In this document: positions 58,866-64,000 of the stretch, piece after piece
How the letters are laid out: each line of letters starts with the position of its first letter
How positions within the stretch are numbered: the first letter of the stretch is position 1
Source of the DNA: Bacteriovorax sp.
Lineage (GTDB): Bacteria; Bdellovibrionota; Bacteriovoracia; Bacteriovoracales; Bacteriovoracaceae
Length of the DNA stretch: 64,000 bases
Reading direction: 5' to 3'
Assembly (NCBI GenBank): GCA_014378525.1
Contig: JACMNL010000026.1
Location: 28,687 to 92,686, forward strand
Translations under genes and position numbers: made by a program
Notes under the pieces: generated by a model
Database searches by the model: none
What the model was told of the DNA's origin: nothing
The model's input: the letters and a program-made list of their open reading frames with translations, nothing else

Positions 58866-61772
58866 ATGAAAAAACTCCTACTTTTAATCATACTTTTAAC
58901 AGCGAATCTATCTCTTGCTGCAGATAAAGTTGATCCTGCTGCCACTCAGGGTTTTGACCAGGAACGCTGGAAAAAACTGATGGTTTTAATTGATAGTGAA
59001 ATAAAAACTATCAAAGGCAATACATACTCAGGCCCGGAGCTTAAGCACCGTCTGTTCGAATTATATTCGGAAAAAATTAAACTGATTAAAGAAAAAGAAA
59101 ACCTTAATTTACTTAAGGCCGATCCGATAGCAGTACAAAAACATGGTAAAGAATCTTTTTTCAAGGCCTCTCAGGAACAATATAAAACAGCACAGAACTA
59201 TGCTTTAAACTTAATCACTCAATACCCAAAATACGCACGTATCTCTGAAATCTATTATGCTCTTGCGATCAATTCTCGTGACTACGGAACAAGTTCAGAT
59301 ACAGAAAGATTTTTAAAGTCAGCAATTGCAGCAAGTACTTCAGAATCTAAAACTATGTACAATGCTAAAACTGCGCTGGCAGAATTTTATTACAACAATA
59401 AACGTTACCACGATGCCGTTGCTTATTATAATGACGTTCTTAAAAACAACGAAGACGAATGGCACGGAAAGCATTTATACAATGCGGCATGGTGTCATCT
59501 GAAAGAAAGAAATTTCAAAAAAGCACTTGAGCTGATGAAACTTTCTTTTGAATCAACAAAAAATAAAAAATACGTTTCTATGCAGGAACAGGTCTTAACG
59601 GCGATCGGAATTTTCTTCGTTCAAGCTGACGTTCCATATGAAGGGATTGAATTCTATGAGGCCAACACAAATCCCTCTTCTCCACACCTTTTAAGTCTTG
59701 CTCTTTCTTCAATGAACAAAAGTAACTTTAACATTACTGATGAAATCTTAAAGGCCGCTTTAAAAGATACTAAAAAAAGAAAAGATGCTAGCGGCGAAAT
59801 GAAAGTTCGTCTGACTCAGTTAGATGTTTACCGTGAAAGTAAAAAAGATGACGAGTACTTCACAACAGCTAACGCTATTCTTGAACTTCACAAGAAAAAC
59901 AAACTGGATAAAGACGATTTATTCATGGCACAGAACAAGATTAAAGAAGTTTCAGGATTTATGCAGATTAATTTAATCAAAGACAAATCAAAAGACCCTG
60001 TTGTTTATAACAAAGAAGACTATAAAAAAATCATGAGATACTTTGATATTCTTTCAAGTCTGGATAAACCTAATAAAAAACTTTACCGTTATTATCAGGG
60101 TGAAACGGCCCTTTCAACTCAGGACTACCAGACTGCTTTGAAGTATTATGTACGTTCAGTAATGAACTCGAAACTGACAAAAGACGGCGGAGAGCCGACC
60201 AGGAAATCTCTGGACGCGATGTTGTCTACCATGGAATACGCAAAACTTCCGAAAGCTAAAGAAAACGAATATACCATCTTTGCTTTCAAGAACTTTGTTA
60301 TCTTCTACCCTAAGTCAGACAAGTCTCAGGCGATTTACCAGAAACTTTTCAACAAGTACTTCGAGCTTAACAGAATCAAAAAAGCTGTTAACACTCTAAT
60401 GGTTTATAAATTAAACTACCAGGGTGATGACAAGATTCATCGCGAGATGTTGACGCAAATTCTTGATTCATACATCAAGGAAAAAAATACGGATAAGCTG
60501 GCTTTCTGGATCGGTAAAATTGAAAAAGGTTACCTGAACTTTAATAAAGATTATATCGAAAACTCAATCGCAGTTCTTGGTGGATTATTATTCAACAAGT
60601 ACCAGGCCCTTGAGAAAAAAGGACAGTTAAAAGAAGCGATGAAAGGATATGAGTCAATCTACGATTCAAAACAATATCCAAAAAGAACAAAAGCTGAAGC
60701 AGCTTATGCAATCGCGGCCCTGTCACTTGAGCAGAATAAGACAAAAGAATCATACAAGTGGCTAAAGAAAAGCTTAGACCTTTACGAAGACAAAGACCTG
60801 GTTAAAGTTACTGGTTCTCTATTCGTCCTGGCAAAAGGTTACAGACTGCTTCAGAACTTCGAAATCTCAAATGAAGTGGCACTTTTAACTGCACGTCGTT
60901 TTTGTAAAGAACTTTATAAAAACAAAGAAGACTTTTACCAGTTAATTAACGAGAACACGATCATTCATAAAATGAACGTATCAAACCTGATCAAAGTTGA
61001 AGAAGAATTTAAAAAATGTGATCTGTCTGAAAAATTGATTTCAAGAACACAGACAGAAAACATGGAGCGCCTGATTTTCGCTGACAGATACCAGGACGCG
61101 ATCACTTATTTCAAAGCTAATTCTACAAACATCGGCCTTCAGAAAATGATGGAAAAATACATGAAGTATAAATTTTATCAGAACCCTGAAGCGACTAAAA
61201 AAGACCTTGTTTCTCTTCAGTCGACAATGGATTTAACAGCTATCATCGCTCAACACCAGAATGTTGAAGATTTCGTGAAAAAGATTAACGACATGAAGTT
61301 TATCTTCACTTCAGAGGAGAAATTCAATGAAGAGAAATTTAACCAGGAATTAGAGCAGTATTTTGCGATCATCGGTGAGCTTAATAACGAGGCCATTGCC
61401 CTGTCAAAGTCCTCTGGAACTGAAGAAGTCATCATGATCAGAAACGTTCTGGCAAAACCATACTTTTCACTTGTAAAAACGGTTAGAAATTACATCCCAA
61501 AAGGCGTCGACGACCGTTATTTAGAGGGGTTTAAGTCAGGAATGCGCCAAATTACTGAGTCGCTCCTGTCTAAAGGGTTGCAAGTTGATCGTGAAAAAAT
61601 GGCATTTTTAGAGAAAAATAATTATTTTTTCGAAGTTCAAAAAAATGTTATATTCGATCAAGACAAAAATAAATCACTTGAAAACGCACTTAATTTTCAC
61701 TCAGCAATACTTTTCTCGAACACTTTAGACGTTGGCAAAAATGGAAATAATAGAGTGGTAGCAGGACAATAA
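58866..61772 (+). CDS. Large exported TPR protein of the motility-type cluster
   Basis: A 968 aa protein with a signal peptide (1-18, ending LSLAAD) and tetratricopeptide repeats along most of its length (YYALAINSRDYG; LYNAAWCHLKERNFKKALELM; YRYYQGETALSTQDYQTALKYY; AAYAIAALSLEQNKTKES). This makes a long periplasmic superhelical scaffold. GAGG lies 5 nt before the ATG, and its stop shares a base with the next gene (TAATG). By content and position it resembles the large TPR proteins of the Agl-Glt motor; a one-to-one match needs a sequence search. Confidence 0.8.
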   Translation: MKKLLLLIILLTANLSLAADKVDPAATQGFDQERWKKLMVLIDSEIKTIKGNTYSGPELKHRLFELYSEKIKLIKEKENLNLLKADPIAVQKHGKESFFKASQEQYKTAQNYALNLITQYPKYARISEIYYALAINSRDYGTSSDTERFLKSAIAASTSESKTMYNAKTALAEFYYNNKRYHDAVAYYNDVLKNNEDEWHGKHLYNAAWCHLKERNFKKALELMKLSFESTKNKKYVSMQEQVLTAIGIFFVQADVPYEGIEFYEANTNPSSPHLLSLALSSMNKSNFNITDEILKAALKDTKKRKDASGEMKVRLTQLDVYRESKKDDEYFTTANAILELHKKNKLDKDDLFMAQNKIKEVSGFMQINLIKDKSKDPVVYNKEDYKKIMRYFDILSSLDKPNKKLYRYYQGETALSTQDYQTALKYYVRSVMNSKLTKDGGEPTRKSLDAMLSTMEYAKLPKAKENEYTIFAFKNFVIFYPKSDKSQAIYQKLFNKYFELNRIKKAVNTLMVYKLNYQGDDKIHREMLTQILDSYIKEKNTDKLAFWIGKIEKGYLNFNKDYIENSIAVLGGLLFNKYQALEKKGQLKEAMKGYESIYDSKQYPKRTKAEAAYAIAALSLEQNKTKESYKWLKKSLDLYEDKDLVKVTGSLFVLAKGYRLLQNFEISNEVALLTARRFCKELYKNKEDFYQLINENTIIHKMNVSNLIKVEEEFKKCDLSEKLISRTQTENMERLIFADRYQDAITYFKANSTNIGLQKMMEKYMKYKFYQNPEATKKDLVSLQSTMDLTAIIAQHQNVEDFVKKINDMKFIFTSEEKFNEEKFNQELEQYFAIIGELNNEAIALSKSSGTEEVIMIRNVLAKPYFSLVKTVRNYIPKGVDDRYLEGFKSGMRQITESLLSKGLQVDREKMAFLEKNNYFFEVQKNVIFDQDKNKSLENALNFHSAILFSNTLDVGKNGNNRVVAGQ

Positions 61773-62692
61773 TGAGTATGAAAAAAAATATGATTAAAAA
61801 ACTTTCAACATCGGTCGCAATTGCTTTTTTAGCGACAAGCTGTGCTGGTGGACCAAGTTTTAATAATACGATTCAAAAAGATCAATATGACCTTTTGAGT
61901 GAAGAGTCCTTCATGAGATACAACAGTAACCGTCTGCAAGCGATGGAGTCGCCTAAACGCGATTTTATCACTCTGGCGCTGGTTGCCTGTCATCAGGACA
62001 AGATCACAAAAGGGATGGGGCTTTTAGAAGAGAAGATGCAGCAAAATAAAACGAATCCATTTTACTGGAACGCTTTAGGGACCTGCAACACTCTTACGAA
62101 AGATTACCCGAAAGCGATTTTTTATTATGAACTGGGAATGGAAGCAACCAGATCAAGCAATAAGGATTTTACTGACGCCGATAAAAGACTGGCGGAAGCA
62201 GTGATCTCCAATAACCTTGGACTGATTCACCTTACGTTTAAACGTTACAACGAAGCGTTTGATGCTTTTAAAAAAGCGAACACTATCGTTCCTATTTTTT
62301 TCACACCGGACTTCAACATGGCCCAGCTGTATATTGAATTTAACGAGAGTGGAAAGGCGCTGGAGATTTTAAAGAAGCTTGAAGCGAAAAACGGCGAAGA
62401 TATCGACGTCCTTTACTCGCTCTCACTTGCCTACTTTAAACAAAATGACCTGGACAGCTCTTATAAATATATTACCCGCATCCAGCACGACTATTTAAAC
62501 CGCGCTGACATTGTAGGATTGTACGCATACAACCTGATGAAAAAGAACCGTCTGGTGGAAGCTAAAACGATTCTTGAACACAGACTTTATGCGAGTGAGT
62601 ACAACCAGAGAAATGAGTTAATTCTGGATGAAGTTAATCAAAAAATAAAAGATATGCCGAAAGAAACTGTTAAAGAAAATAAAGTTAAATAA
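61772..62692 (+). CDS. TPR lipoprotein of the motility-type cluster
   Basis: A 306 aa predicted lipoprotein: basic N-terminus, hydrophobic segment and lipobox ATSC (about residue 24), then five or so TPR units (NPFYWNALGTCNTLTKDY; AVISNNLGLIHLTFKRYNEAFDAF; DVLYSLSLAYFKQND). The mature protein should sit in the outer membrane facing the periplasm. Translation is coupled to the upstream TPR gene. Such a TPR lipoprotein is a standard partner in Glt-type complexes. A 121-nt gap then separates it from the TolQ-like gene. Confidence 0.8.
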   Translation: MSMKKNMIKKLSTSVAIAFLATSCAGGPSFNNTIQKDQYDLLSEESFMRYNSNRLQAMESPKRDFITLALVACHQDKITKGMGLLEEKMQQNKTNPFYWNALGTCNTLTKDYPKAIFYYELGMEATRSSNKDFTDADKRLAEAVISNNLGLIHLTFKRYNEAFDAFKKANTIVPIFFTPDFNMAQLYIEFNESGKALEILKKLEAKNGEDIDVLYSLSLAYFKQNDLDSSYKYITRIQHDYLNRADIVGLYAYNLMKKNRLVEAKTILEHRLYASEYNQRNELILDEVNQKIKDMPKETVKENKVK

Positions 62693-62771
62693 GATTTCTC
62701 TCTCTCTGTCGCTAATTCCCTCGTCCATTTCTGAAAAGAAGTAAAACTACATAAAAAATTTATCAACAAAT

Positions 62772-62789
62772 CTAGAGCACATGTTCTAG
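62772..62789. promoter_or_regulatory. Imperfect palindrome upstream of the TolQ-like gene
   Basis: CTAGA and TCTAG arms flank an 8-nt centre that is itself partly symmetrical (CA..TG). It lies 25 nt before ATG 62814 in the only sizeable gap inside the cluster; a possible operator. Confidence 0.3.
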
Positions 62790-62813
62790 TGACTATGTCT
62801 AAAAGGAGTACGT

Positions 62814-63425
62814 ATGCAGTTTATTACGATTTTCAAACAGGGTGGATTTATCATGTGGCCTCTTATGGCATTCTCGGTTGCAATCTGGGTAATCACAATC
62901 CACAAAATCCTGTTCCTGATGAAATTTAATAAAGATTCAAAACACTATCTTGGTGAAGCAACCAGAATCGTTCAGTCACAAAAACTGCACGAAATGGAAT
63001 ACCTGTATAAAAACTGTCCGGAAGTTATTGCGAAAGCTCACTACGCAATCTTCGATGAAGCAGTTTCTCGTGAAGACTATGAACAACGTTTAGCAAGACG
63101 TCTTGATGAAACTAACTCTGCACTTAAAAAGAATATGTGGATGCTTGGTACGATCGCTTCATCTGCTCCCTTCGTAGGTCTGTTCGGTACTGTTTGGGGG
63201 ATCATGGAATCGTTTAAACAAATCGGATCTTCTGGTAAAGCAGGTTTCTCGGTTGTTGCGGTCTCAATTTCAGAAGCACTTATCGCAACTGGTACCGGGA
63301 TAATCGTGGCGGTTATCGCGGTTATGTTTTACAACTACCTGAACGTAAGAGTTTCAGCGACAGCGAAAGAGTTTAAAAATAATTTAGGTGATATGGCAGA
63401 CCAGTTTAATTCACTTAAAAGATAA
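62814..63425 (+). CDS. MotA/TolQ/ExbB-type proton channel protein (AglR-like)
   Basis: A 203 aa inner-membrane protein with three transmembrane helices (about 11-36, 104-128 and 146-173). The second and third carry the family signature (SSAPFVGLFGTVWGIMESF and ISEALIATGTGIIVAVIAVMFYN). It forms a proton-driven stator with the ExbD/TolR subunit encoded next. Placed after TPR and barrel genes rather than beside tolA or tonB, it fits the AglR/AglQ/AglS type of motor. AAAGGAG lies 6 nt before the ATG. Confidence 0.9.
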   Translation: MQFITIFKQGGFIMWPLMAFSVAIWVITIHKILFLMKFNKDSKHYLGEATRIVQSQKLHEMEYLYKNCPEVIAKAHYAIFDEAVSREDYEQRLARRLDETNSALKKNMWMLGTIASSAPFVGLFGTVWGIMESFKQIGSSGKAGFSVVAVSISEALIATGTGIIVAVIAVMFYNYLNVRVSATAKEFKNNLGDMADQFNSLKR

Positions 63426-63463
63426 TCAGTTTTAAAAAATAATTTTTTGTTCAGGAGCAATAT

Positions 63464-63892
63464 ATGTCAATGAAAATAGGAAACGATGACGATGGCGAAG
63501 ATATCGTAGCAGAAATTAACATGACTCCGCTTATCGACGTTATGTTAGTTCTTTTAATTATCTTCATGGTCTCTTCAACAGCTGCAATTGAATCTGGAAT
63601 GGACATTGAACTTCCAAAAACTGCGCTGACAAATAAAAAAGATGACGCTGAAATATTAGTCATCGCTTTAGGTAAAGACGGAAAAGTAGCGATCCAGGGA
63701 AAAGCAACTCTGCCTGAAGACATCACTAGAAAAATTGCCAGTGAATTAAAAACACTGAAGACTGACTCGGTAATCCTTCAAGGTGATACAGCCTCGAATC
63801 TGGGACGTGCTGTGGAATTGATGGATATGGCAAAAGTGGCAGGAGCTAAAAACTTCTCCATCGCTGCTGAGGAAGGAACTTCTAAAAACTAA
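63464..63892 (+). CDS. ExbD/TolR-type biopolymer transport protein (AglQ/S-like)
   Basis: A 142 aa protein with a short acidic cytoplasmic N-terminus (GNDDDGEDIVAE), one transmembrane helix (about 21-41) containing the proton-path Asp25 in NMTPLIDVMLVLLIIFM, and a periplasmic domain (LPKTA, VILQGDTASNLGRAVELMD). These are all hallmarks of ExbD/TolR. AGGAGC lies 6-7 nt before the ATG. It is the stator partner of the TolQ-like protein. Only one ExbD-type gene is visible before the window ends; Myxococcus has two (AglQ and AglS). Confidence 0.92.
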   Translation: MSMKIGNDDDGEDIVAEINMTPLIDVMLVLLIIFMVSSTAAIESGMDIELPKTALTNKKDDAEILVIALGKDGKVAIQGKATLPEDITRKIASELKTLKTDSVILQGDTASNLGRAVELMDMAKVAGAKNFSIAAEEGTSKN

Positions 63893-63911
63893 TTAATTGC
63901 AGGTGCGGTTT

Positions 63912-64000
63912 ATGATACCAACACTAAGACCAATAAAAATAAATCACGAACGACAGAGGGTCGCTGCAAAACTTGTAATTCCAAATCGTACTTATCATAA
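63912..64000 (+). CDS. Start of a further gene of the motility-type cluster (cut by window end)
   Basis: An ATG at 63912 with AGGTG 6-7 nt upstream opens a frame that runs off the right edge; only 29 codons are visible (MIPTLRPIKINHERQRVAAK, continuing). The spacing of 19 nt after the ExbD-type gene supports the same operon. The basic N-terminus fits the cytoplasmic side of a TonB- or AgmX/GltG-like transducer, but nothing diagnostic is in view. Confidence 0.55.
   Translation, partial: MIPTLRPIKINHERQRVAAKLVIPNRTYH

Overview
The window is 64 kb of A+T-rich chromosomal DNA from a Gram-negative, double-membrane bacterium. The best guess is a predatory or predator-related member of the Bdellovibrionota, most likely Bacteriovoracales. 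This rests on gene content rather than on any marker gene: BamB/YfgM outer-membrane biogenesis, many secreted proteins, lipoproteins and beta-barrels of no recognised family, a gliding-type TolQ/TolR/TPR cluster, C5-pathway haem synthesis, a DUF6178-like protein, and SpeA beside a deoxyhypusine-synthase-like protein. I saw no rRNA, tRNA, CRISPR array, insertion sequence or prophage. Gene density is high, and most neighbours overlap or abut.

Layout. 1-6.6 kb: the end of a Cys-containing protein, a zinc-type ABC importer (binding protein, ATPase, permease), a hotdog thioesterase, an ABC1/UbiB kinase-like protein, a secreted unknown and an EEP-family phosphoesterase. 6.6-9.6 kb: arginine decarboxylase with a deoxyhypusine-synthase-like partner that lacks the usual catalytic lysine. 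9.7-14.8 kb: envelope genes (lipoprotein, BamB, YfgM, two beta-barrel-like proteins, a FecR-domain protein). 14.9-18.8 kb: rnc-era-der on the minus strand; Der carries a large acidic insertion. 18.9-23.4 kb: a tyrosine-recombinase-fold protein with eroded catalytic residues, a solute-binding gene broken by one stop codon, transaldolase and a matrixin-like lipoprotein. 23.5-25 kb: infC-rpmI-rplT, infC starting at AUU. 25-28.7 kb: PlsB-like acyltransferase, an IMPDH/GMP-reductase-family enzyme and small unknowns.

28.8-35.2 kb is a haem operon, hemA-hemCD-hemL-(histidine kinase)-(response regulator)-hemE, with a two-component system inside it and a HemC-HemD fusion. A higBA-type toxin-antitoxin pair abuts the end of hemE. 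35.9-43.3 kb: a CDF metal exporter, a SleB-like wall hydrolase, FabI, a second two-component pair, DeoC and a STAS-like protein. 43.4-50.2 kb is mostly unknown genes around a CpaF-type ATPase that has no recognisable secretion partners here. 50.3-54.7 kb: two paralogous exported proteins with one CXXCH haem motif each, a CoA-binding-domain protein and SelO.

55-64 kb is one co-oriented cluster running off the right edge: a VWA-domain lipoprotein on a Pro/Val-repeat stalk, an outer-membrane beta-barrel, exported TPR proteins, a TPR lipoprotein, a TolQ/ExbB-type proton channel subunit, an ExbD/TolR subunit and the start of one more gene. The composition recalls the Agl-Glt gliding motor of Myxococcus with its VWA adhesin CglB. 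It is the best candidate here for a little-described system, namely a cell-surface motility or attachment machine.
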